In this document: piece by piece, positions 55,988 to 64,000 of the stretch
Numbering within the stretch: position 1 is the stretch's first letter
Layout: every line of letters starts with the position of its first letter
Assembly: GCF_000333035.1 (NCBI RefSeq)
Contig: NZ_BANU01000005.1
Location: 62,001 to 126,000, forward strand
DNA from: Gordonia sihwensis NBRC 108236
GTDB lineage: Bacteria > Actinomycetota > Actinomycetes > Mycobacteriales > Mycobacteriaceae
Reading direction: 5' to 3'
Length of the DNA: 64,000 bases
Position numbers and translations under genes: made by a program
Notes under the pieces: generated by a model
What the model saw: the letters and a program-made list of their open reading frames with translations, nothing else
Told to the model about the DNA's origin: nothing
The model's database searches: none

Positions 55988-57376
55988 GTGAACGTATTCG
56001 TCATCATCGCGAGTCTGGCCGGATTCATCGCGCTGACGCTGGGCACGGCGCTGTTCGTCGCCGGAGAGTTCTCGCTGACCGCGCTCGAACGGTCCACCAT
56101 CGCGGGCGACGTCGCGCGTCGCGGCGATCGCCGTGCGCGAGCCGTCGACCGAGCGCACCGATCCCTCTCCTTCCAGTTGTCGGGCGCCCAGCTGGGCATC
56201 ACGATCACAACGCTGATCACCGGTTACATCGCCGAACCGGTGCTGGCGACCCTGTTCGCGCCCGTGCTGGAGGCGATGAGGATTCCGGACGGAGTCGCCG
56301 ACGGCATCTCCCTGGCGCTGGCCCTGATCATCGCCACCTCGCTCTCGATGGTCCTCGGTGAGCTGATACCGAAGAACCTCGCGATCACCAAGCCGCTGGC
56401 GGTCGCGCGCGCCACCGCCACTCCCCTCGCGATGTTCTCCTCGTTCTTCCGGCCGGCGATCAACGGCCTCAACGGCTCGGCGAACGCACTGGTGCGGCGC
56501 CTGGGCATCGAGCCCACCGAAGAACTCGGGTCGGCGCGGTCGGCTGCCGAACTCGCCGCGCTGGTGCGCAACTCCGCGCTGCGCGGGGCCCTCGACCCCG
56601 ACACCGCGACTCTCGTCGACCGGTCGCTGCGTTTCGGCGATCTCACGGCCGCGGACCTGATGACTCCCCGCGTGCGGATCGAATCGCTCGAACCCAACGA
56701 CTCGGTGCGCGATCTGATCGCCGCCGCTTCCCGGACCGGCCACTCCCGGTTCCTGATCGCCGAAGGCGGCGACCTCGACAACCTCGTCGGCGTCGTCCAC
56801 ATCAAGCAGGCCTTCACCCTGCCGCCGCAGAGCCTCGCGACCACGTCGCTGCGGTCGCTGGCACGCCCGATCACCCGGGTCCCGGACAGCCTCGACGGCG
56901 ACTCGCTGATGGATCGCATCTCGTCGAACGGCCTCGAGGTCTGCGTGGTCATCGACGAGTACGGCGGCACCGCGGGCCTGGTGACGTCGGAGGACATCGT
57001 CGAGGAGATCCTCGGCGACGTCACCGACGAGCACGACGTCGAGGAGTCGGACGTGACTCCGGTCGGCAACGGCTTCCGCTGCTCCGGGCTGCTGCGGCTC
57101 GACGAACTGCAGAGCGGCACCGGCTACCGCGCACCCGAGGGGTCGTACGAGACGCTCGGCGGACTGGTGATGTTCTGCCTCGGCCGCATTCCGCGCACCG
57201 GCGACATCGTCGACCTTCCGCAGCGCGAGTCGGCCGGCGAGAACTTCCTCGACGAACCCGAACCCCGATGGCGCGCGACCGTGGTGCAGATGGATCAGCG
57301 CCGCGTCGACAAGGTGTGGATGACGATCATCGACGGCAGTGCCGAGCCCGGCGGGACGGAGGCGTCCCGTGGGTGA
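55988..57376 (+). CDS. CNNM/CorC-type transmembrane CBS protein (first)
   Basis: 462 residues. DUF21/CNNM membrane domain (about 1-200; GTALFVAGEFSLTALERSTI, FQLSGAQLGITITTLITGYI, MVLGELIPKNLAITKP), a CBS pair (about 220-340; ADLMTPRVRIESLEPNDSVR, VVIDEYGGTAGLVTSEDIVE) and a C-terminal CorC/HlyC domain (about 360-455). Likely role is magnesium or cobalt transport or resistance. Starts with GTG 55988; the second copy overlaps its end. Confidence 0.88.
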   Translation: MNVFVIIASLAGFIALTLGTALFVAGEFSLTALERSTIAGDVARRGDRRARAVDRAHRSLSFQLSGAQLGITITTLITGYIAEPVLATLFAPVLEAMRIPDGVADGISLALALIIATSLSMVLGELIPKNLAITKPLAVARATATPLAMFSSFFRPAINGLNGSANALVRRLGIEPTEELGSARSAAELAALVRNSALRGALDPDTATLVDRSLRFGDLTAADLMTPRVRIESLEPNDSVRDLIAAASRTGHSRFLIAEGGDLDNLVGVVHIKQAFTLPPQSLATTSLRSLARPITRVPDSLDGDSLMDRISSNGLEVCVVIDEYGGTAGLVTSEDIVEEILGDVTDEHDVEESDVTPVGNGFRCSGLLRLDELQSGTGYRAPEGSYETLGGLVMFCLGRIPRTGDIVDLPQRESAGENFLDEPEPRWRATVVQMDQRRVDKVWMTIIDGSAEPGGTEASRG

Positions 57377-58445
57377 CTGGTGGGGAATCCTGCTGACGGT
57401 GGTGCTCCTGGCCGCCAACGCCTTCTTCGTCGCCGGCGAGTTCTCGCTCATCGCGGCGCGGCGGGACCGGCTCGTCGCCCTCGAGGAATCGGGAAAGAAG
57501 CGTGCCCGCACGGTGATCGAGGCCTCCGAGCATCTGTCGCTGATGCTCGCGGGCTCGCAGCTCGGAATCACGATCTGTTCGATCCTGCTCGGTCGGGTCG
57601 CCGAACCGGCCATCGCCCATCTGATCAGCGCACCGCTGGATCTGATGCGCGTGCCGAGTCAGCTGCTGCACCCGATCGCCTTCGCGATCGGTCTGGCGAT
57701 CGTGGTGATCCTGCACATCCTGCTGGGTGAGATGGTGCCGAAGAACATCGCGCTCGCCGGCCCCGAGACCGTGGCGATGCTGGTGGTTCCGGTGCACCTG
57801 GTCTTCATGCGCGTCGCACGGCCGCTGATCTGGTTCTACAACGCGTTGGCGAACATCTCGCTCAGGGCGATGCGCGTCGAGCCCAAGGACGAGTTGGCGA
57901 CCACGGTCAACGAGGCCGAGCTGGCCGACATGATCGGCGAGTCCCGGGAGCTCGGTCTGCTCGACGCCGACGAGCACGAGCGGCTCACCCGCGCACTGAC
58001 GACCGTCGAACGGACGGTGGCCGAACTGATGATCCCGCTGAGCACGGTGCGCAGCGTGCGCGTTCAGCTCGACGCATCGACGGGCGGACTCGGTCCCACA
58101 CTCGGTTCAGTCGAGCGTGCGGTGCGCGAGACGGGTTACTCCCGCTTCCCCGTCCGCGGGTTGGACGGCTCGTTCATCGGCTACCTGCACATCAAGGACG
58201 TGCTCGACGACATCCTCGATCCGGCCGTCGGCCCGGAGTCGATCATCGGTGTGGACCAGATCCGGCCGCTGCCGAAGATCGGTTCGGCGACACCGCTGGA
58301 CGAAGCCACCGTCGTGCTCCGCCGCACCAGCGCCCACCTCGGGGCGGTCGTCGACACGGCGGGCACGATCATCGGGGTCATCGCACTCGCCGACCTCGCG
58401 GAGGCCTTCGTCGGCGACCTCCGCGACTCCACGCACCGCATCTGA
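57369..58445 (+). CDS. CNNM-type transmembrane CBS protein (second)
   Basis: 358 residues, same plan as the gene before but without the C-terminal CorC domain: AANAFFVAGEFSLIAARRDR, AGSQLGITICSILLGRVAEP, LHILLGEMVPKNIALAGPE, then one CBS pair ending LADLAEAFVGDLRDS. GTG 57369 overlaps the stop of the first copy by 8 nt. The pair may work as a heterodimer. Confidence 0.87.
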   Translation: MGDWWGILLTVVLLAANAFFVAGEFSLIAARRDRLVALEESGKKRARTVIEASEHLSLMLAGSQLGITICSILLGRVAEPAIAHLISAPLDLMRVPSQLLHPIAFAIGLAIVVILHILLGEMVPKNIALAGPETVAMLVVPVHLVFMRVARPLIWFYNALANISLRAMRVEPKDELATTVNEAELADMIGESRELGLLDADEHERLTRALTTVERTVAELMIPLSTVRSVRVQLDASTGGLGPTLGSVERAVRETGYSRFPVRGLDGSFIGYLHIKDVLDDILDPAVGPESIIGVDQIRPLPKIGSATPLDEATVVLRRTSAHLGAVVDTAGTIIGVIALADLAEAFVGDLRDSTHRI

Positions 58446-59317
58446 TGCAGCGGCAGGAGACGCTGTCGCGCCCGGAGTGGCAGTCCCGGGCCGACGCCCA
58501 CCGGGAGCGCGTCGAGACCCTCATCGGTCCGTATCTGCGGATGCGGAACGAAGGACGCAAGCACCCGGTCATCGACTTCCTGTTCACCTACTACTCGGCC
58601 CGCCCCGGTCAGGTGCTGCGCTGGCATCCCGGCTACGGTGTGCGGCTGGCCCAGGCCCACCGCTACTCCGGTCTGCGTGGCTACCGCGTCGATGTCGACG
58701 GCACCGCAGAGGTGACGCGCGAACATCTCGAGTCCCGGGTCCGGCTGCTCACCGACACCGTCCGCATCACGCGGGCGACGGCGAACCGCGCACCGCGCCT
58801 CGGTTGTCTCGGCCTGCACGAGTGGGCGATGGTGTATCGCGCCGACGAGACCCGTCACGAACTGCCGCTCCGGCTCGGCGCGCGCGGCACCGACGCCGTG
58901 GTCGAGGAGAGCACACTCGCGTGCACGCACTTCGACGCCTTCCGGTTCTTCACCGCGGACGCGGTCGGGCGCAACGCCACCGCCCTGAGTCGAGCCGGAG
59001 CCGTCGACAACGAGCAGCCGGGCTGCCTGCACGCGACGATGGACCTGTACCGCTACTGTCTGCGCCTCACGCCACTGCTCCCGGCGGACCTGCTGGCCGA
59101 CTGCTTCGAGCTGGCCCTGGACGCGCGGGAACTCGACATGCGAGCCAGTCCGTACGACCTCACCTCGTACGGCTACGCACCGGTGGCCATCGAGACGCCC
59201 GAGGGGCGGGCCCGGTACGTCCGCGAGCAGGCGGCTATCGCGCGGCGCGGGCAGGAACTCCGTGAGGCCCTCATCACAACCTGCGACAGCCTTCTCGAAT
59301 CGGTCGGCCTCGGATAA
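58445..59317 (+). CDS. Conserved actinobacterial protein of unknown function
   Basis: 290 residues, soluble and helical. Begins with [20 protein letters not shown], then [20 protein letters not shown] and [14 protein letters not shown], later [15 protein letters not shown] and ACRN-free [20 protein letters not shown]. Relatives are sometimes labelled 3-methyladenine DNA glycosylase in databases, but I see no helix-hairpin-helix or glycosylase motif to support that. The start shares one base with the previous stop (TGATG), so translation is coupled to the CNNM genes. Confidence 0.7.
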   Translation: MQRQETLSRPEWQSRADAHRERVETLIGPYLRMRNEGRKHPVIDFLFTYYSARPGQVLRWHPGYGVRLAQAHRYSGLRGYRVDVDGTAEVTREHLESRVRLLTDTVRITRATANRAPRLGCLGLHEWAMVYRADETRHELPLRLGARGTDAVVEESTLACTHFDAFRFFTADAVGRNATALSRAGAVDNEQPGCLHATMDLYRYCLRLTPLLPADLLADCFELALDARELDMRASPYDLTSYGYAPVAIETPEGRARYVREQAAIARRGQELREALITTCDSLLESVGLG

Positions 59318-59429
59318 ATACTCGCTGGTAACCCCTTGTAACATGAATGATTGTGGGCGGGCCGCTTCCGGAGTCATCCGGCACGCAGCCGACGTTCCCG
59401 CAGTACGCACTCGCAAAGGAAAGGTTGCC

Positions 59430-61595
59430 ATGACCGAACGCGTCACCGTCAACGGATTGCAGGTCGCCGAAGTCCTCTACGACTTCGTCAACAACGAAGC
59501 GCTTCCCGGCACGGGTGTAGACGCCGAGAAGTTCTGGGCGGGCGCTGCGGCCGTGATCAACGACCTCGCTCCCCGCAACCGCGAGCTGCTCGCCGTCCGC
59601 GACGACCTGCAGGCCAAGATCGACGCCTGGCACCGCGACCACCAGGACTTCGACTTCGACGAGTACAAGGCCTTCCTGACCGAGATCGGCTACCTCGTCC
59701 CGGTGCCCGAGGACTTCCAGATCACCACGGAGAACGTCGACGAGGAGATCGCGAACATCCCCGGACCGCAGCTGGTGGTGCCGATCCTCAACGCCCGTTT
59801 CGCCCTCAACGCGTCCAACGCGCGCTGGGGCTCGCTGTACGACGCTCTCTACGGCACCGACGCGATCCCGGAGACCGGCGGTGCCGAGAAGGGTTCGTCC
59901 TACAACAAGGTCCGCGGTGACAAGGTCATCGCGTTCGCCAAGGCCTTCCTCGACAAGGCCGTGCCGCTGGAGCAGGGCAGCCACGCCGACGTGACCTCGT
60001 ACACCGTCGTCGACGGCAAGGTCGTCGCCGCGATCGGCGACGCCACCACCACCTTCGCCGACCCGAACGCGTTCGCCGGCTACACCGGCGACGCCGCAGC
60101 GCCGTCGGGCATCCTGCTGCGCCACCACGGTCTGCACGTCGAGATCCAGATCGATCCGGAGTCGCCGATCGGCGCCACCGACGCCGCCGGCGTCAAGGAC
60201 GTCGCCGTCGAATCCGCCGTCACGACGATCATGGACTTCGAGGACTCGGTCGCCGCGGTCGACGCCGACGACAAGGTGCTCGGCTACCACAACTGGCTCG
60301 GCCTCAACAAGGGCGACCTGGCCGAAGAAGTCAACAAGGGCGGTAAGACCTTCACCCGCACGCTGAACCCGAACCGGGTCTACACCGCGCCCGACGGCAC
60401 CGGCGAGGTGGAACTGCACGGTCGTTCGCTGCTCTTCGTGCGCAACGTGGGCCATCTGATGACCAACCCCGCCATCCTCGACGCCGACGGCAACGAGGTC
60501 CCCGAGGGCATCATGGATGCGCTGATCACCTCGGCGATCGGCATCCACGGGATGAGCGCCGAAGGTCTGCAGAACTCTCGCACCGGCTCGATCTACATCG
60601 TGAAGCCGAAGATGCACGGTCCCGACGAGGTCGCCTTCACCAGCGAGCTGTTCGGCCGCGTCGAGGACGTCCTCGGCCTGCCGCGCAACACCCTCAAGGT
60701 CGGCATCATGGACGAGGAACGCCGCACGTCGGTGAACCTCAAGGCGTCGATCAAGGCGGCCTCCGAGCGCGTGGTGTTCATCAACACCGGTTTCCTCGAC
60801 CGCACCGGCGACGAGATCCACACCTCGATGGAGGCCGGCGCGTTCGTCCGCAAGGCCGAGATCAAGGGCCAGACCTGGTTCAACGCGTACGAGGACTCGA
60901 ACGTCGACACCGGTCTGCACGCGGGTCTGCAGCACAAGGCGCAGATCGGCAAGGGCATGTGGGCGATGCCGGATCTGATGGCCGACATGCTGGAGCAGAA
61001 GATCGGTCACCCCAACGCCGGTGCCAACACCGCGTGGGTGCCGTCGCCGACCGCCGCCACCCTGCACGCGCTGCACTACCACGAGGTCGACGTCTTCGAG
61101 CGTCAGGACGACATCGCCAAGCGCGAACCGGCGTCTGTGGACGACATCCTGACCATCCCGCTGGCGAAGAGCACCGACTGGAGCGAGGAGGAGAAGCGCG
61201 AGGAACTCGACAACAACGCGCAGTCGATCCTCGGCTACGTGGTCCGGTGGATCGACCAGGGCGTCGGCTGCTCGAAGGTGCCGGACATCCACGACGTCGC
61301 GCTGATGGAGGACCGCGCAACGCTGCGCATCTCCAGCCAGCTGCTCGCCAACTGGCTCCGTCACGGCATCGTCACCGAGGACGAGGTCGTCGCCGCGCTC
61401 GAGCGGATGGCACCGGTGGTCGACCGGCAGAACGCCGGCGATCCCGCCTACCGTCCGATGGCACCGAACTTCGACGGCAACATCGCCTTCCAGGCCGCCA
61501 AGGACCTGATCCTCAAGGGCGCGACGCAGCCGAGCGGGTACACCGAACCGCTGCTGCACGCCGCGCGCCGCGAGTACAAGGCAGCCAACGCCTGA
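59430..61595 (+). CDS. glcB: Malate synthase G
   Basis: 721 residues, full length. It has [59 protein letters not shown] (Arg/Lys pocket) and [20 protein letters not shown], with a C-terminal cap [20 protein letters not shown]. It joins glyoxylate and acetyl-CoA to malate in the glyoxylate shunt. ATG 59430 follows AAAGGAAAGG. TAACAT (59339-59344) may be the -10 box. A 15-bp hairpin ends the gene. Confidence 0.96.
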   Translation: MTERVTVNGLQVAEVLYDFVNNEALPGTGVDAEKFWAGAAAVINDLAPRNRELLAVRDDLQAKIDAWHRDHQDFDFDEYKAFLTEIGYLVPVPEDFQITTENVDEEIANIPGPQLVVPILNARFALNASNARWGSLYDALYGTDAIPETGGAEKGSSYNKVRGDKVIAFAKAFLDKAVPLEQGSHADVTSYTVVDGKVVAAIGDATTTFADPNAFAGYTGDAAAPSGILLRHHGLHVEIQIDPESPIGATDAAGVKDVAVESAVTTIMDFEDSVAAVDADDKVLGYHNWLGLNKGDLAEEVNKGGKTFTRTLNPNRVYTAPDGTGEVELHGRSLLFVRNVGHLMTNPAILDADGNEVPEGIMDALITSAIGIHGMSAEGLQNSRTGSIYIVKPKMHGPDEVAFTSELFGRVEDVLGLPRNTLKVGIMDEERRTSVNLKASIKAASERVVFINTGFLDRTGDEIHTSMEAGAFVRKAEIKGQTWFNAYEDSNVDTGLHAGLQHKAQIGKGMWAMPDLMADMLEQKIGHPNAGANTAWVPSPTAATLHALHYHEVDVFERQDDIAKREPASVDDILTIPLAKSTDWSEEEKREELDNNAQSILGYVVRWIDQGVGCSKVPDIHDVALMEDRATLRISSQLLANWLRHGIVTEDEVVAALERMAPVVDRQNAGDPAYRPMAPNFDGNIAFQAAKDLILKGATQPSGYTEPLLHAARREYKAANA

Positions 61596-61616
61596 TATAC
61601 ACGGAAGGTGCAGACC

Positions 61617-61652
61617 ACCGAGCCCGGACCGGATTCTCGGTCCGGGCTCGGT
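61617..61652 (+). terminator. Hairpin terminator of glcB
   Basis: ACCGAGCCCGGACCG (61617-61631) pairs with CGGTCCGGGCTCGGT (61638-61652), 15 bp without mismatch, loop GATTCT. No T-run follows. Confidence 0.85.
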
Positions 61653-61715
61653 GCATCGGCCCGCTGGACGCGCATCGGCCTGGCATGACACGAATCGCCG
61701 GAGGAAGGACGATCA

Positions 61716-62894
61716 GTGGCGAAGCACAATTCGGGTGGACGCAGTCGGACTTACATCAGCCGACCGCTGCTGGCATTCGTCCTCGCGATCATTCTGATCG
61801 CGGGCATCGTCACGGCGTGGCGTCAACTCGGCGATCGAATCGACGACGAACAGCCGGTGGCGGCCGGTGAGTGCCTCGAGGGACCGGCGAAGATCTCCGT
61901 TCTGGCCGATCCCGCGATCGCACCGGGTCTGCAGAGGATCGCGCAGGACTACAACAACACCGAGCCGGTGGTCCGCGACCACTGCATCACCGTGGACGTG
62001 CGACCCGCCGACGCCCGCGCGACTCTCGAGGGTCTGACCGCCCAGAAGTGGGACGCGCAGACCTACGGTGATTTCCCCGCCGCCTGGGTGCCCGAGTCGT
62101 CCATCTGGTCCGCGGCCCTGCAGACCGCGAAGCCCGACGTGCTCCAGGGCAACCCGGAATCGCTCGTGTCGTCGCCGGTCCGGCTGGCGATGGAGCCCGA
62201 GATCGCGAAGGCCGCCGACGGCCGCATCGGGTGGTCCGACCTGCCCGCGCAGACCCGCGCCAATTCCCTCTCCGCGTACGGCAGATCGTCGTGGGGCTCG
62301 ATGCGCATCGCGATGCCCACCGGCCCGCAGTCGGCCGCGACCGCACTGGGAGCCCAAGCAGTCGCGGCCGCGACCGTCCCGACCCAGAAGCCGCTCACTC
62401 TCCGACAGGCGCAGTCACCCGAGGTGGTCGCTGCGCTCGATCAGCTCATGTCGGCTCCGCCGAAAGTCGGGGACGGCTCCATCGACGCCGCCGTCGACTC
62501 GATCGCCGGGACCGGCGATCCCTCCGATGCGCCGGTCCGCGCCGTGTCGGTGACCGAGCAGCACCTCTACATGCTCACCAAGGACGACAAGACCGCCCGG
62601 GTCGCGGTGGTCGCGCCGAAGGGCCCGACTCCGTCGGCCGACTATCCGGTGGTGAAACTGTCGGGCCAGTTGGTTCCGGCGCACGTCAGCGACGCCGTCT
62701 CTCAGTTCTTCACCTTCGCGCGCAAACCGGCCCAGATGCAGATCCTGACCAAGGCGGGTTTCCGCGGTGCCGGGCCGCTGCCTGCACCGACGCCGACCGT
62801 GACCTTCGGCCCGATCGCCGACCCGATGCCGCTCCCCGAGCCCGCGGCCGCGGTCGCGATCAGCAAGGTGGTCTACCCGGCGGCGGCGCCGTAA
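61716..62894 (+). CDS. Membrane-anchored substrate-binding-like protein
   Basis: 392 residues. A single N-terminal membrane helix (PLLAFVLAIILIAGIVTAW, about 17-36) puts the rest outside the cell. The outer part has a type-2 periplasmic binding pattern: KISVLADPAIAPGLQRIAQ, WDAQTYGDFPAAWVPESSIW, SSPVRLAMEPEIAKAA and VVKLSGQLVPAHVSDAVSQF. It resembles the binding domain often joined to a VWA domain in actinobacteria, but no VWA part is present. GTG 61716 follows GGAGGAAGGA. Ligand unknown. Confidence 0.7.
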   Translation: MAKHNSGGRSRTYISRPLLAFVLAIILIAGIVTAWRQLGDRIDDEQPVAAGECLEGPAKISVLADPAIAPGLQRIAQDYNNTEPVVRDHCITVDVRPADARATLEGLTAQKWDAQTYGDFPAAWVPESSIWSAALQTAKPDVLQGNPESLVSSPVRLAMEPEIAKAADGRIGWSDLPAQTRANSLSAYGRSSWGSMRIAMPTGPQSAATALGAQAVAAATVPTQKPLTLRQAQSPEVVAALDQLMSAPPKVGDGSIDAAVDSIAGTGDPSDAPVRAVSVTEQHLYMLTKDDKTARVAVVAPKGPTPSADYPVVKLSGQLVPAHVSDAVSQFFTFARKPAQMQILTKAGFRGAGPLPAPTPTVTFGPIADPMPLPEPAAAVAISKVVYPAAAP

Positions 62895-62916
62895 CAGCGG
62901 GACCGGCGCGAAGGGC

Positions 62917-63552
62917 CTACCGCTTCCGATTCCAGAACTGGTGTATGAGGCCGCTGCCGGTGGTCACCGACTCGACGTCGAAGCGGTCCTGGAGTTCGGC
63001 ACAGCTGTCCCAGATCGAGACGCCCGAACCGATCACCACCGGGACGACGACCAGATGCATGAAATCGACCAGGTCGGCGTGCAGGAACTCGCGGACGGAC
63101 GTGGGTCCGCCACCGAGGCGGACATCGCCGCCGGCGAGTCCGCGCGCGTACTCGAGCGCCTGCGGCGCCGGGGCGTCCACGAAGTGGAAGACGGTGCCGT
63201 TCGCGAACTCGATCGGCGGGCGCTCGTGATGCGTCAACACCACCACGGGTGTGCGGAACGGAGGCTCGTCGCCCCACCACCCGCGCCAGCCGTCGTCGGC
63301 CCACGGTCCGGTCTGCGGACCGAACTTGCGGCGTCCCATTATCTCGACGCCGATCCCCTGACTCCACGCACTGGTGAACACGTGATCGGCGCGAACCGGC
63401 TCGGCGATCGCGTCCACACCCCAGATCACCCGGCCGTCGAAGTGGTCGAACAACCGGGCCGCCTCGCCGATCGGCGCATCGTACGTGACGGTTCCGCCCG
63501 CACTGAAACCGTCGAGCGAGACGTTGAGGTTGTGGACACGGACTTTGGACAT
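62917..63552 (-). CDS. Dihydrofolate reductase-like (RibD C-terminal) protein
   Basis: 211 residues. The fold signature is VRVHNLNVSLDGFSAGG at the start, MGRRKFGPQTGPW in the middle, TPVVVLTHHERPP and RLGGGPTSVREFLHADLVD near the end. These proteins use NADPH but rarely act as true DHFR. ATG 63552 follows AGGAGG at 6 nt. Confidence 0.85.
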   Translation of the reverse strand: MSKVRVHNLNVSLDGFSAGGTVTYDAPIGEAARLFDHFDGRVIWGVDAIAEPVRADHVFTSAWSQGIGVEIMGRRKFGPQTGPWADDGWRGWWGDEPPFRTPVVVLTHHERPPIEFANGTVFHFVDAPAPQALEYARGLAGGDVRLGGGPTSVREFLHADLVDFMHLVVVPVVIGSGVSIWDSCAELQDRFDVESVTTGSGLIHQFWNRKR

Positions 63553-63580
63553 CGCGAGCCTCCTGTCGGTGCCCGCGAGC

Positions 63581-64000
63581 CTACTCGCTGAAGGCCTCGA
63601 TCGGAGGGCAGCTGCAGACGAGGTTCCGGTCGCCGAAGGCTCCGTCGATCCGGCGGACGGCCGGCCACACCTTGGCGCGCGCTCCGGACGACGGGAGACC
63701 GTTCGGGTACACGGCGGTGAGCCGGTCGTATCCGTGATTCCACTCGCCCACCAGGCATTCGGCGGTGTGCGGCGCGCCGGCGAGCGGATTGTCCTCGACC
63801 GACCAGGTGCCGTCGGCGACCTTGTCGATCTCGCCGCGGATGGCGATCATCGCGTCGATGAAGGCGTCGAGTTCGGCGAGATTCTCGCTCTCAGTAGGCT
63901 CCACCATCAGGGTTCCGGCGACGGGGAAGCTCATCGTGGGCGCGTGGAAGCCGTAGTCGGCGAGTCGCTTGGCGACGTCGTCGACCGAGACTCCACTGTC
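63581..64000 (-). CDS. gcvP: Glycine dehydrogenase (GcvP), C-terminal part
   Basis: 140 residues of the C-terminus are inside the window; the frame is open to the right edge. [34 protein letters not shown] and [20 protein letters not shown] with [17 protein letters not shown] are diagnostic for the end of the P protein of the glycine cleavage system. The rest of the gene lies beyond 64000. Confidence 0.95.
   Translation of the reverse strand, partial: DSGVSVDDVAKRLADYGFHAPTMSFPVAGTLMVEPTESENLAELDAFIDAMIAIRGEIDKVADGTWSVEDNPLAGAPHTAECLVGEWNHGYDRLTAVYPNGLPSSGARAKVWPAVRRIDGAFGDRNLVCSCPPIEAFSE

Noticed and set aside
58445-59317. 3-methyladenine DNA glycosylase label
   Set aside because: Recalled as a database label for relatives, but the sequence shows no helix-hairpin-helix or AlkA/MPG motif, so it is kept as unknown.
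59274-61691. 805-codon frame opposite glcB
   Set aside because: Same effect. glcB is certain and the antisense product has no recognisable domain.

Overview
The window reads as chromosomal DNA of a high-GC actinobacterium of the Mycobacteriales, most like Gordonia or a close relative. Pointers are: guaB1 followed by two CNNM/CBS membrane proteins, a conserved actinobacterial protein, malate synthase G and glycine dehydrogenase, a gene neighbourhood known from mycobacteria; the furA-katG pair; recC-recB-recD; F420-type enzymes (LLM and Ddn families); an IdeR/DtxR-like box; and many leaderless starts with a TANNNT box 6-7 nt before the start codon. No rRNA, tRNA, insertion sequence or CRISPR array was found.

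Layout. 1-3.1 kb is accessory: a cut-off membrane protein, about 740 bp of lower-GC DNA without genes, a toxin-first toxin-antitoxin pair with its own leaderless promoter, and a decaying pair of genes that includes a frameshifted LolA-like/GyrA-coiled-coil fusion. 3.1-12.4 kb carries an SDR/XRE divergent pair with a clear operator, a universal stress protein, and a probable lysine-amide catabolic operon (DoxX protein, DavA amidase, DavB monooxygenase, methyltransferase) divergent from an agmatinase-family ureohydrolase, then a TauE/SafE exporter and MarR. 12.4-19.7 kb holds a TetR/acyl-CoA dehydrogenase pair with two tandem palindromic operators, a CDGSH protein, an iron-redox enzyme, a HemK2-like methylase, a GNAT protein, BluB, an AhpD-like protein and a PlsC-like acyltransferase with its own paired operators. 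19.7-23.4 kb is a four-gene osmoprotectant ABC transporter operon, each gene overlapping the next.

23.6-33.5 kb contains MarR and IclR regulators, an SDR with a SnoaL-like protein, a UvrA-like ABC ATPase, a CPBP protease, a Ser/Thr kinase, a PAP2 phosphatase and a phosphotriesterase homolog that lacks the bridging lysine. 33.5-37.7 kb has furA-katG, a nested hairpin, an F420-type oxidoreductase and a free-standing unit with promoter, 47-codon ORF and very strong hairpin. 37.7-52.4 kb has Ddn, htpG, a PIG-L deacetylase, recCBD (divergent from the deacetylase), a thioesterase, GNAT and NDH-2. 52.4-64 kb has a PaaI-like thioesterase, an IdeR-like box, a BlaI/M56 pair, guaB1, two CNNM proteins, a conserved protein, glcB, a binding protein, a DHFR-like protein and the C-terminal part of gcvP.

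Coordinates come from reading the frames directly. Start codons were moved from the longest frame to internal starts wherever a Shine-Dalgarno (SD) sequence, a leaderless promoter or the family N-terminus argued for it. No similarity search was run, so family names rest on motifs and recalled homologs.
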